The notes: generated from the sequence alone by a model not told the origin. A DNA stretch of 14,927 nucleotides from JANQLU01 sp964434955 (GCA_964434955.1 CAYSXI010000136.1:1-14927), one strand, 5' to 3'. Positions 1-6,963 are shown, counted from the first letter of the stretch. Program-made: numbers and translations.

Positions 1-1
1 C

Positions 2-121
2 CCGAGCGAATTCGTTGGTCGCGCCCCTCAACAAGTCGAAGAATTTGTCGAGGAGTGGATTGAGCCGGTTCGTGTCCGCTACACCGGCAAACAGGCCCAA
101 ACGGAAGAGTTGCGCGTTTGA
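2..121 (+). CDS. purB: C-terminal fragment, probable adenylosuccinate lyase
   Basis: This is the last 39 codons of a gene that enters from the left edge and stops at TGA 119-121. The readable tail begins PSEFVGRAPQQVEEFVEEW and ends in TEELRV. It resembles the C-terminus of the eukaryote-like branch of adenylosuccinate lyases, in which a 'GRA.QQV..F' segment is followed by a short helical tail ending in 'aeL.v'. That enzyme makes AMP from adenylosuccinate, and fumarate plus AICAR from SAICAR, in purine synthesis. No catalytic residue lies inside the window, so the call rests on tail similarity alone. Another fumarase/aspartase-superfamily member is possible. Confidence 0.55.
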   Translation, partial: PSEFVGRAPQQVEEFVEEWIEPVRVRYTGKQAQTEELRV

Positions 122-233
122 CCACACTGGTCATTTGGCACGCGTTGGATCAAAGCTTCTGCAAAACCAAACTCTTGGGACCATGGCTTCATTCGATACG
201 CGTGGTTGCGAAAGCCTCGGCAGCATTGACCGC

Positions 234-252
234 GCCGAAAACCGATTTCGGC
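234..252. terminator. Weak hairpin between purB-like tail and fur
   Basis: A perfect 7-bp stem (GCCGAAA / TTTCGGC, 5-base loop) sits between two convergent genes, 113 bases after the + strand stop and 3 bases after the - strand stop. Neither side has a real T-run, so termination would be weak or Rho-assisted. Its position is the main argument. Confidence 0.3.
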
Positions 253-255
253 AAT

Positions 256-762
256 TCAGATCAAGTCGACTTTTCGGCGACGCCGTTTTTTGGCTTGCAG
301 GCAATTCTCGCAAGTCCCGGAAATGATTAGCCGGTGTCCCGAGATTCGAAATCCGTGTTCGTTGGCCACTTTTTTGCGCAAGTCGACCAGTTCCTCACTG
401 CGGAATTCGATCAGGGTTTCACATTCTTCGCAATACAAGTGGTCGTGTTGCGGGTATCCGTAATCGTGTTCATAGACCGATCGGCCGTCCAATTCGAACT
501 TTCTCAGCAACCCGGCATCCACAAATTCGGCCAAGGTTCGATAGACGGTCGGGCGGGAAACATAGTCCTTTTCCCCTTTACGCGGCAGTCGTTCAATCAA
601 CTGGTCGGCATCGAAGTGATCGTGTTCTTCGTAAACGTATTTGAGCAAAATTCGCCTCTGTTCCGTGTTCCGCATCCCGCGACTCTGCAAATACTCGTCG
701 AAGCGTTGTTCGGGCGAAGACGCCACGGGAATGCGTTTCAAGGATTGACGATCTGAATTCAT
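256..762 (-). CDS. Fur-family metal-responsive transcriptional regulator
   Basis: This 168-residue protein has the two-domain Fur layout. The N-terminal winged helix (about residues 18-92) contains the recognition segment SRPTVYRTLAEFVDAGLL (69-86). The C-terminal metal and dimerisation domain starts with HDHLYCEEC (106-114). Two CxxC pairs (C111/C114 and C151/C154) match the structural zinc site of Fur, PerR and Zur proteins. The tail is unusually basic (KKRRRRK, 158-164). ATG at 762 is supported by AGG at 770-772, 7 bases upstream. The gene stands alone between a purine gene and a tRNA, so context does not reveal which metal or stress it senses. Family membership is secure; the choice among Fur, PerR and Zur is open. 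Confidence 0.9.
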   Translation of the reverse strand: MNSDRQSLKRIPVASSPEQRFDEYLQSRGMRNTEQRRILLKYVYEEHDHFDADQLIERLPRKGEKDYVSRPTVYRTLAEFVDAGLLRKFELDGRSVYEHDYGYPQHDHLYCEECETLIEFRSEELVDLRKKVANEHGFRISGHRLIISGTCENCLQAKKRRRRKVDLI

Positions 763-878
763 TGAGCGACCTGTCCGGTTTTACGACTTGAAGATTCAAT
801 TCTAGAGTCGATGTTTGCGAAATCAACGCTTAACCGGGGTTGGAAATTCAATGATCCGGGACTCAACCTCACCGGCTT

Positions 879-907
879 TTGATCCGATAAAGATTTGGTA
901 ATATATA
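879..907 (+). promoter_or_regulatory. Candidate sigma70-type promoter for tRNA-Ser
   Basis: TTGATC (879-884) and TATATA (902-907) are separated by 17 bases, with the tRNA beginning 31 bases further on. The spacing is ideal and the hexamers are fair matches to consensus. The overlapping TAATAT (899-904) is an alternative -10 with poorer spacing. Confidence 0.4.
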
Positions 908-937
908 CGCACGTTCAAGCGGAACCACGAATTTGCC

Positions 938-1026
938 GGAGCGATGGCTGAGTCTGGTTTAAGGCACCGGTTTTGAAAACCGGCGTGGGGGTAACCTCAC
1001 CGGGGGTTCGAATCCCTCTCGCTCCG
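938..1026 (+). tRNA. tRNA-Ser (anticodon UGA)
   Basis: This is an 89-base class II tRNA. The acceptor stem pairs GGAGCGA (938-944) with TCGCTCC (1019-1025), and G1026 is the discriminator base. The anticodon stem CCGGT/ACCGG encloses the loop TTTGAAA, which gives anticodon TGA. The long variable arm (GTGGGG/CCTCAC with one G-U pair) is diagnostic of Ser or Leu, and the anticodon makes it Ser (UCA/UCN codons). The T loop is GGTTCGAATCC. CCA is not encoded: G1026 is followed by CTCA, so nucleotidyltransferase must add it. Confidence 0.96.
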
Positions 1027-1030
1027 CTCA

Positions 1031-1057
1031 AAACGCAGCCCTTCGGCTGCGTTTTTT
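1031..1057 (+). terminator. Rho-independent terminator after tRNA-Ser
   Basis: AACGCAGCC (1032-1040) pairs with GGCTGCGTT (1045-1053) around a CTTC loop and is followed by further T residues to 1058. It lies 5 bases after the tRNA, as expected for a single-gene tRNA transcript. Flanking A and T runs could let it also act on the other strand. Confidence 0.9.
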
Positions 1058-1232
1058 TATGCGCCAGTTCAATATTGCGACGTGAACATCCATGCGGCGG
1101 GAACGATTGAACTGACTGCCAAATTCAACCGGGCAAGCCAATCGGGATTTCAGCGACTGTCTCGAGGTTCCATGCCCGGATGAGCGCGGCATGTTTCAAC
1201 GTTTTTTTTGCGAACTGGAAATTCAAGCACAC

Positions 1233-2435
1233 CTACTGCGCAAGAACCGCTCGATAAACTTCAGCAACGCCAGCCGCCATGCTGTTATCAGAAAACGCGT
1301 CGCGCTGTCGCATTAGTGCACTCTGACGCATCCCTTGCCAATCGAATTCCCCGTGAATCATTTGCTTCACTTTTTTCGCCAAGTCATCTGGATTGCCGGG
1401 TTCAAAAATCAAACCGTCGATTCGATCTCGGATGGCCTGAGGAATTCCCTCGACATCGGCGGCAATCGTTGTCACGCCACTCGCCATGGCTTCCAGAACG
1501 ACCATCGGCAAACCTTCGCCATACAAACTTGGAAGTACAAACAGATCCATTTTCTCGAATTCGGCGATTGCGTTTTTTGTGAATCCGGTCCAATTGATGA
1601 CATCGGTGAGGCCAAGCTTTTCGGAAAGCTCCAGGACCTCGACACCGTACTCGGGAGTTTCGAACGACCCGACTGCGTGAACGCGTACGTCGAAACCCTC
1701 ATCTCGCAATTTCGCGACACCCTCCAAGAGTATTTCCGTACCCTTTCTCGGCCGAAAAAGCGCGACGGTCCCAATCGTCCAGGTCGTTTGTGGCGTTTTC
1801 CTTTCAGGAATAACGTCGTGCAGACAGGGCACGCCATTGGGAACGACATGCAACTTTTCTTCCGGGTGACCCAACTCCTTCTGCATGTAATGTTTCAAAC
1901 TGTCCGACACGCAAATCATGGCGTCCGTGCGGCGCAGATTGCGTTGCTCAATTTGAGTATTGATCCAGTTGATGATTCGACGATTCGAATCTCTTCCGAC
2001 CGGACTGTGCACATGATAGACCACGGGAATCCCGGTCTTTCTGCCAACGGCTGTGGCCACCATCAAGGATCGAGGCGTGTGGGCATGAATGAGTTCGTAA
2101 CCCTGCTCTTCAATCACTTTGATGGCTTTCGGCGTCGCACGGATGTCGATCCGATTTTTCATCGTGCAGTCGAAAATCGGGGCTGCGTGGTTCTTTCGTG
2201 AGTCGCCAAAAATGCCTTCCTTGGTGACGCCAAAACCCACTTCGAAGCCGAATTCTGGCAGTGCACCCGCCAACAGATCCTGGACTCGCTCCGCGCCCGA
2301 ATAGTGTTCGCCGTTGATCAGATGAAACACTTTGGTCGTCTGGCTAAACTTTGCCTTTGGCGTTGCCTCGTTCGTCGCGGGGGCAATTGGAGCAAACGAC
2401 TCCAAACCTGATTCGGTTTGACTGGATGGGTTCAT
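1233..2435 (-). CDS. GT4-type glycosyltransferase
   Basis: This is a GT-B fold, family 4 glycosyltransferase of about 400 residues. Counting from a TTG at 2474, the acceptor-side domain carries the sugar-transferase-like HYSGAERV (57-64) and IHAHTPRS (129-136). The donor domain carries VALFRPRKGTEILLEG (237-252), with the Arg/Lys pair that contacts the nucleotide-sugar phosphates. It also has the EX7E motif in GEGLPMVVLEAMASG (E320 and E328). It probably transfers a sugar from an NDP- or UDP-sugar to a lipid or glycan in the cytoplasm, for cell-surface polysaccharide. I chose ATG 2435 over TTG 2474. Neither has a convincing Shine-Dalgarno, and the first 30 or so residues are low-complexity in either case. 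It lies 217 bases downstream of the PTPS-like gene and may be read through from it. The sugar and acceptor cannot be told. Confidence 0.88.
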   Translation of the reverse strand: MNPSSQTESGLESFAPIAPATNEATPKAKFSQTTKVFHLINGEHYSGAERVQDLLAGALPEFGFEVGFGVTKEGIFGDSRKNHAAPIFDCTMKNRIDIRATPKAIKVIEEQGYELIHAHTPRSLMVATAVGRKTGIPVVYHVHSPVGRDSNRRIINWINTQIEQRNLRRTDAMICVSDSLKHYMQKELGHPEEKLHVVPNGVPCLHDVIPERKTPQTTWTIGTVALFRPRKGTEILLEGVAKLRDEGFDVRVHAVGSFETPEYGVEVLELSEKLGLTDVINWTGFTKNAIAEFEKMDLFVLPSLYGEGLPMVVLEAMASGVTTIAADVEGIPQAIRDRIDGLIFEPGNPDDLAKKVKQMIHGEFDWQGMRQSALMRQRDAFSDNSMAAGVAEVYRAVLAQ

Positions 2436-2652
2436 TGAGTTTTGCTGGGTTAATTCCGGGCGCGGGACATTCAAACTCTAGAATGCGCACGTGAACAAAA
2501 CCGTGGAATTCAGGCAAATTCATTCACGCAAACGCGAAGAAAGTGCCGGTGTTCAGCCCCTGGGAACGGCGGAAGTAGCACTCGCCCGCCTAACCCTCCC
2601 AATCGGAATGCGTCCAACCCAAGACACCAAGAGTTGCGGGAGCCGCCTCGGC

Positions 2653-3153
2653 CTACGAATCGCCATCGTTTTCCAAATGACAAAAAGCCCATTGGCCTTC
2701 GTTCTCATCGACCCCAACGGACAATTTTTTCCAGGAAACCTGGTTCGCATTGAGAAGTCCGTCAACGACATCGGCCGCGATCAACTCTGCCAGCCTTTCC
2801 GCAGTTGTATTGTCGATCTCGAGCAACGCACAATCATCCTCCGGGAAAACCCAACGGCGATTCTCAAATCGCGCCACCACTTCATTCTTCTCGACTTCCA
2901 CACGAATCGTTTTGTGTTTCGTCGGCAAAAGCACATGGTGATCCCATTGGCAGGTTAATTTCAAAAGATGATCGCGAAGTGCAATGAAATCCACGACGTA
3001 ACTGTTCTGTTCCAGGTCGCCTGTGACGTGGCAACGCACGCGATAGTTATGCCCATGGATGGATTCGCAAATATTGTCAGCGAACGTGATAAAATGAGCG
3101 GCGCTGAAAATCAATTGCTCCTTCTCAACCGAAACCTCAAAAGTTTTACGCAT
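2653..3153 (-). CDS. 6-pyruvoyl-tetrahydropterin synthase / QueD-family protein
   Basis: This 166-residue protein belongs to the PTPS/QueD family, which converts dihydroneopterin triphosphate to 6-pyruvoyl- or 6-carboxy-tetrahydropterin. The zinc ligands are visible as H20 in FSAAH and as H33 and H35 in HGH. The catalytic Cys-x3-His signature is C29-ESI-HGH, followed by WDHHVLL (70-76). The family 'TAE.LA' helix appears as NTTAERLAELI. It is longer than typical QueD (about 120 residues) because of a charged insert around residues 77-112. The start at ATG 3153 is supported by AGGG (3163-3166), 9 bases upstream. A longer reading from 3285 would overlap the upstream gene and add residues with no family resemblance. 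It is last in the cyclase-hydrolase-CitG-PTPS run. Queuosine, biopterin and methanopterin roles are all possible. Confidence 0.85.
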   Translation of the reverse strand: MRKTFEVSVEKEQLIFSAAHFITFADNICESIHGHNYRVRCHVTGDLEQNSYVVDFIALRDHLLKLTCQWDHHVLLPTKHKTIRVEVEKNEVVARFENRRWVFPEDDCALLEIDNTTAERLAELIAADVVDGLLNANQVSWKKLSVGVDENEGQWAFCHLENDGDS

Positions 3154-3227
3154 GATTCCACACCCTATCTGAAATTCAAATCCTTCGGCCAACATGCCAT
3201 TCGTTCCGAATATTTTTCGAGAATGGC

Positions 3228-4085
3228 TTAGGTGAAACGTGGTTTGAGCGTTCCATTGACCAAAGCAACAAAAATGACGGCGCAAACCAAATCGGCCGTC
3301 GTCCCCGGATTTCGCCGATTCCCGTCGGCTCGGAGCCAGAAATCAAGATCCGACGCGGCCCGCACAAACTCCGATTCCGAGCCCGAAAGATCGTAAGCGT
3401 TTTGAGCCATCGCGGCTGCTTGCAAGGCTGTTTGCTGCCCACATTTCCTGGCGATCAAACTATCGGGAAATCTTGCCATGGTCCACAAGTGGGTCAAGAC
3501 AATGGCGCGAGTCGTCGTCGTTCTGGCCAACTGCCTTTCGAATTCGGGAAGAATCTGACTGAACAGATCTTCAAATGAATTCACATATTGGCGGGCGATC
3601 AAATCTCGATCCCTGGCCAGTGCCATCGCCTCGATCAAGTCATCCGGCGGCGTATCATTAACGTCGGCATTCTCAACTTTCCCTAGGCCGCCAGCCTGGG
3701 CCAACTGAATCGCACGATAAACGCAAGCCGCATCGTGTTTCGTCAACGAGCTCAGCGCTTCGCGAACCCCTTCCTTTTCAATTCGATTTTGGCGGCAACC
3801 ATGAACCAGCGGAGCAATCAACAAACAGATGCCCAAATTGGTGTTGGTTTGGACCAATTCGAAACTGGACTCAACGCTACGTTCAACAAGCTCGCCAACG
3901 GTCGCATGCTTTTCGGCGTCAATGATTTTGCCGATGCCTACGGCACTTGTCGCAAAATCGAGTAAACTAAGATCTTCGAAATCGGCACCGCGATGAACGT
4001 TGCCGGGCTTGGGACTCAAACACTCGAGCAGGCAAGCCATTTCGGCGCACTGCCCGATCGTCCATTGCGATCCTGGATCTTTCAT
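3228..4085 (-). CDS. CitG/MdcB-like (triphosphoribosyl-dephospho-CoA synthase family) protein
   Basis: This 285-residue protein carries the motifs of the CitG/MdcB family, whose known members make the prosthetic-group precursor of citrate lyase or malonate decarboxylase from ATP and dephospho-CoA. Visible motifs are E21 with SPKPGNVHRGADFEDL (24-39), TNTNLGI (80-86), GGLGKVENADV (132-142) and NPGTTADL (259-266). The family is largely helical and cytosolic. No citrate lyase or malonate decarboxylase gene is present in the window, so the classic role is doubtful. The gene starts in an ATGA overlap with the hydrolase gene upstream (4082-4085), implying translational coupling, and it is followed after 74 bases by the PTPS-like gene. 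CitG-like proteins also occur in organisms with tetrahydromethanopterin, which may be closer to its job; that is inference. Confidence 0.8.
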   Translation of the reverse strand: MKDPGSQWTIGQCAEMACLLECLSPKPGNVHRGADFEDLSLLDFATSAVGIGKIIDAEKHATVGELVERSVESSFELVQTNTNLGICLLIAPLVHGCRQNRIEKEGVREALSSLTKHDAACVYRAIQLAQAGGLGKVENADVNDTPPDDLIEAMALARDRDLIARQYVNSFEDLFSQILPEFERQLARTTTTRAIVLTHLWTMARFPDSLIARKCGQQTALQAAAMAQNAYDLSGSESEFVRAASDLDFWLRADGNRRNPGTTADLVCAVIFVALVNGTLKPRFT

Positions 4086-4957
4086 GACCGATCCCGGACA
4101 AAGTCGTCCATCGCTTCCAAAACCGCATCCAGTGCGTCCTCATTGACATAGTGCCCGGCACTTTCGATCTCGACAACGGACGCATCCGGTATTGCATCCG
4201 AAAAACGTTCGAGACATTCAGGCCTGAAACACCAGTCTTTCATGCCCCAGATCAGTTGAACCGGTAAATCGCGCAGCTTGACCAAATCCTGTTCCATTTG
4301 TTCCAGCAATTGCCAGGTTTTATCGCGTCGACTCCGCGGGATATCCAGGACGAAATCGTGAACGGCATTTCGATTTGCCCAACGGTCATAAGGAGCCACA
4401 AAACCTGAGGCGATTTGAGGCTTCAAGCCACCGGGCTGTTCGGTGGCCATTTTCAAAGCCGCTTTGGGAAATACGTTGAACCCCTTCATCAGCAGCGAGC
4501 CAATTATGGGAATTCGGCAAACAGCGATCCGGGCTGGAACGTAAGGCGGAGGAAAGGCTGCCGTGTTGGTAATGGTGAATCGCTTGAAACGATCGAGGCA
4601 ACGAAGCGCCGCTCCAATTCCAATCGGACCGCCCCAATCGTGGACCATCAAATGAACGTTTGTCAGTTCGTTTGACTCGATGAACTGGACCAGGTTGTCC
4701 ATGTGTAACTCGAGGTCGTAGCGAATTCCGCTTGGCTTATCGCTGAGCCCCATGCCCAAATGATCGACGGCGATGCAACGATGCGTGGCGGCAAAGTGCC
4801 TGATAATCTCACGAAAGTAAAACGACCAAGTCGGATTTCCGTGGACCATCAACAGAACTTCGCTGGAGCCACTAGGGTTTTCGTCAACGTAGTGAATTCG
4901 ATGCGATCCCAGCTCGAAATAGTTCGAAGTGAAAGAATAAAGCTGGCGCCACGACAT
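4082..4957 (-). CDS. Haloalkane-dehalogenase-family alpha/beta hydrolase (OleB-like)
   Basis: This 291-residue alpha/beta hydrolase has the haloalkane dehalogenase subfamily signature. HGNPTWSFYFR (39-49) forms the oxyanion and halide-pocket region. VHDWGGPIG (105-113) holds an Asp nucleophile (D107), not Ser. GMKDWCF (238-244) offers the acid D241, and AGHYVNED (267-274) holds the catalytic H269. The opening LYSFTSNYFELG..RIHYVDE also resembles OleB, the dehalogenase-like beta-lactone decarboxylase of long-chain olefin synthesis, but no oleA, oleC or oleD is visible here. I chose ATG 4957; TTG 4990 would add 11 residues. Neither start has a good ribosome binding site. The gene lies 64 bases after the cyclase gene and overlaps the CitG-like gene by ATGA. 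The substrate is unknown. Confidence 0.85.
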   Translation of the reverse strand: MSWRQLYSFTSNYFELGSHRIHYVDENPSGSSEVLLMVHGNPTWSFYFREIIRHFAATHRCIAVDHLGMGLSDKPSGIRYDLELHMDNLVQFIESNELTNVHLMVHDWGGPIGIGAALRCLDRFKRFTITNTAAFPPPYVPARIAVCRIPIIGSLLMKGFNVFPKAALKMATEQPGGLKPQIASGFVAPYDRWANRNAVHDFVLDIPRSRRDKTWQLLEQMEQDLVKLRDLPVQLIWGMKDWCFRPECLERFSDAIPDASVVEIESAGHYVNEDALDAVLEAMDDFVRDRS

Positions 4958-5021
4958 GGATTGCTCAAACCCGTTTTCTGAAGAATGCAAGCGAGTATTT
5001 TAGCTGGAAAAGAAGGTCTGA

Positions 5022-5942
5022 CTAGGATTGCGGATTCGCATCCTGTTGGCCAGTAAAATCCTTCCATTTCATCGCCCGTCGCATCGGCTCGACACGTAGG
5101 ACGACTTCGCCATTCTGATAGATGCGAACCGTGCCATTGGATTCGCTGACCACAATGGAAATGGCCTTGGTATTTTTGCTGATCGCTGCACCGGCAAAAT
5201 GCCGTGCTCCAAGCCCCGTCGTCATGGTCACTTCAACGGGAGCCGTATCAATAATTCGACAACAGCTTTCGACCGTGCCGTCCGCCGCCACGACAAACGC
5301 ACCGTCCAACTGGGCGATTTCCTTGATACCCTCGCGAATCTTGGCATCACTCAGGTTCCGTTCTTTTCGCGTATAACCTTTCGAAATATCGAAACCTGCT
5401 GGCCGGCAGTTTTCCAGGACTTTGCGGTGGTCACCGACAATGAACATCGTCCCGACTGGCTTTCCTTCGCGTCCCTCGCGACCAATTTCGATTGCCAGGT
5501 CCATGACGCTTTTCAACGTCTCCAAAGGCACCTTGGTTTCCAGCCTTTGCAGATCCCGCGCCGTAAGTCGACCCAGGTGTTCCGTCAGCTTGATCACGCT
5601 CACCGAGTCGATATGCTCTGCGTCCACACCGCTATACATCGCAACAACCGTCGATCCGGGCTGAAGGATTTCGTCGGCCACCGCCTGCAAAACGGCTTGA
5701 GACAAGCGATCCTGAACCGTCGCTTCCGGGTTTTCGACCCGCACGAATTCGAATCCGCTTTCGTCAGCAAACTCGCGGTATTCATCGTGGTGACTGGCGA
5801 GCATGACGATATGCGCGGTCGACTTACGTTTGAGATGCTCTTTGCCAATCGGATCATCAAGCAAATACAGAATTGCCTCGGCTTCGATGGACTTAGCCAA
5901 TTTGAACGAAGTATCAACAATGGAGGCAAGGTATTTCGTCAA
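5022..5942 (-). CDS. DacZ-like diadenylate cyclase (PK-C-like + DAC domains)
   Basis: This protein probably makes cyclic di-AMP from two ATP. From TTG 5942 it has 306 residues. The C-terminal half is a DAC (DisA_N) domain: DGAFVVAADGTVESCCRIID begins with the DGA motif (213-215), and GLGARHFAGAAIS (243-255) corresponds to the GxRHR motif, with Phe in place of the second Arg. The N-terminal half (about 5-130) looks like the pyruvate-kinase C-terminal-like domain of archaeal DacZ: SIEAEAILYLLDD, then a Gly-Ser-Thr segment near QPGSTVVAMYSG. It lacks the DisA helical and DNA-binding regions and has no membrane segment, so it should be cytosolic. The ORF extends upstream to 6035, but that extension is low-complexity and charged, while TTG 5942 has a strong Shine-Dalgarno. 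It leads the probable four-gene operon. Confidence 0.82.
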   Translation of the reverse strand: MTKYLASIVDTSFKLAKSIEAEAILYLLDDPIGKEHLKRKSTAHIVMLASHHDEYREFADESGFEFVRVENPEATVQDRLSQAVLQAVADEILQPGSTVVAMYSGVDAEHIDSVSVIKLTEHLGRLTARDLQRLETKVPLETLKSVMDLAIEIGREGREGKPVGTMFIVGDHRKVLENCRPAGFDISKGYTRKERNLSDAKIREGIKEIAQLDGAFVVAADGTVESCCRIIDTAPVEVTMTTGLGARHFAGAAISKNTKAISIVVSESNGTVRIYQNGEVVLRVEPMRRAMKWKDFTGQQDANPQS

Positions 5943-5946
5943 TGTT

Positions 5947-5956
5947 CCCTTTCCTT
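5947..5956 (-). promoter_or_regulatory. Ribosome binding site that fixes the cyclase start
   Basis: On the - strand the sequence is AAGGAAAGGG. Its AAGGA core (5952-5956) is 9 bases before TTG 5942. This is one of the best Shine-Dalgarno sequences in the window and argues for a TTG start over the ATG at 6035. Confidence 0.65.
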
Positions 5957-6022
5957 GTCTCTGCTTTCCGTTGGGGTGCTCTTGTCTCTGGGACTTTCTC
6001 GTCCGCGATGAGAAACGTGATC

Positions 6023-6046
6023 CAAGCGGTTCCAACCGACCGCTTG
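6023..6046 (-). promoter_or_regulatory. Hairpin in the leader of the cyclase operon
   Basis: CAAGCGGT (6023-6030) and ACCGCTTG (6039-6046) form a perfect 8-bp inverted repeat with an 8-base loop, about 80 bases before the cyclase start. It could be an operator or a leader RNA hairpin. No T-run follows on the - strand, so it is not a standard terminator. Confidence 0.3.
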
Positions 6047-6085
6047 TCGGAGAAATGGCGTGTCAAGCAGAAGCGGGCGTTACAA

Positions 6086-6114
6086 AATTTAGTTTCTTTT
6101 TCCAAAATCGACAA
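6086..6114 (-). promoter_or_regulatory. Candidate promoter for the cyclase operon
   Basis: On the - strand, TTGTCG (6109-6114) and TAAATT (6086-6091) are 17 bases apart, each matching consensus at four of six positions. Transcription from here would give a leader of roughly 135 bases containing the hairpin at 6023-6046. A perfect TTGACA at 6061-6066 has no acceptable -10 at normal spacing. Confidence 0.3.
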
Positions 6115-6189
6115 GCGAGGCCGTTTATTTTCTTTCCGCCACTTGGCCGTGGTTGATCGTGCGGACGATCGATTCCAATCGGTGCGAAG

Positions 6190-6963
6190 TTATTTGCCAT
6201 CGGGTACAAACGCCCCGCTTACATTTTGTTCCCTGTCCTCAATCCCGGAAGTTTGCTGAACATCAAAGGACTTGGTTTCCGTCGGATTGCCAATCTTGGA
6301 ACGGATATATTCCTTCCACGCGAGAACATCCTCTCCGAAATCCTGGCCTGTAACGTCTCGGAGTGACTTAGTGGCACGATATTGAATGGCAGGATTTTTG
6401 TCATCGAGAGCCGGCGCCAAAGCGCGAAGAACATCATTGTCAGTGTAATTTCCTAATGCCCGGGTTGCCGCCAGACGCACGTCCAAGTTCGTATCCCGGG
6501 AGACAATTCCCTGAAGTTCCATGCGAGCTTTCTGGTCGCCCCGATTCTTCAGCGCGGCAATCGCTGCTTTTCGCACATCCGGCTCAGGGTCTTGCGACGC
6601 TTTTCGCAATGGCTCGATGGTCAAATCAAGTTTGCCGGAGACGAAGTCCAGTTGTCCCAGCAACTTTACGGCCTCGATTCGCAACAACAGCACGGGGTCG
6701 GCCTCCACGATTTGCCCCAGTTGTTTGGCAACCTGCCGTTTTTGCGAATCCGACCCCTTGTTTGCGTTCTTCACAAGTTCGCGCAACTCAGCCTTTTTGG
6801 TGGCATAGGTGGCTTGAACACGATGTTCTTCGTTCCATTTTTCGCGTACCCAGGGAGAAAGATATCCTGTTCGCCAAAGCGGACCCTCAGCGCAGCCCGG
6901 GAACGCGGAAATTGTGCCCAAAAAAAGGACAATCGCCCAAAATTCGAATCGTCGAAATATCAT
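6190..6963 (-). CDS. HEAT-repeat probable lipoprotein
   Basis: This 257-residue protein starts with a signal-peptide-like segment: basic MIFRRFEF, a hydrophobic stretch WAIVLFLGTISA, then FPGC with C24 as the likely lipidated cysteine. The lipobox is non-standard (Phe-Pro-Gly-Cys). The mature part has at least four HEAT-type helical repeats, each with a 'D....vR..A..aL' core: LLLRIEAVKLLGQLD, DVRKAAIAALKNRGD, DVRLAATRALGNYTD and IQYRATKSLRDVTG. HEAT proteins are binding scaffolds, so an envelope-anchored protein-protein role is likely; the partner is unknown. ATG 6963 is preferred over a start at 7005 because AAGG (6973-6976) lies 9 bases upstream and the signal sequence then begins properly. 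It is 247 bases upstream of the cyclase gene, so cotranscription is uncertain. Confidence 0.8.
   Translation of the reverse strand: MIFRRFEFWAIVLFLGTISAFPGCAEGPLWRTGYLSPWVREKWNEEHRVQATYATKKAELRELVKNANKGSDSQKRQVAKQLGQIVEADPVLLLRIEAVKLLGQLDFVSGKLDLTIEPLRKASQDPEPDVRKAAIAALKNRGDQKARMELQGIVSRDTNLDVRLAATRALGNYTDNDVLRALAPALDDKNPAIQYRATKSLRDVTGQDFGEDVLAWKEYIRSKIGNPTETKSFDVQQTSGIEDREQNVSGAFVPDGK

Noticed and set aside
334..756. + strand open frame (140 codons) opposite the Fur-family gene
   Set aside because: It is antisense to a well-supported Fur protein and has no recognisable motif.
1335..2201. Long + strand open frame (288 codons) opposite the glycosyltransferase
   Set aside because: It is antisense to a gene with clear GT4 motifs and its translation shows no family motif; it is a coding shadow.
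2475..2652. Possible small gene or terminator between the PTPS-like gene and the glycosyltransferase
   Set aside because: The short frames here lack motifs and ribosome binding sites, and no stem followed by T residues was found.
3154..3285. N-terminal extension of the PTPS-like protein by 44 residues
   Set aside because: It would overlap the CitG-like gene by 58 bases, shows no family similarity, and ATG 3153 has a proper Shine-Dalgarno.
5199..6011. Long + strand open frame (270 codons) opposite the diadenylate cyclase
   Set aside because: The - strand frame has recognisable DAC motifs; this translation is rich in His/Arg/Phe without any domain pattern, typical of an antisense shadow.
6155..6170. 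GATCGT-GCGG-ACGATC hairpin just after the HEAT gene
   Set aside because: The stem is perfect but only 6 bp, and no T-run follows on the - strand, so I do not call it a terminator.
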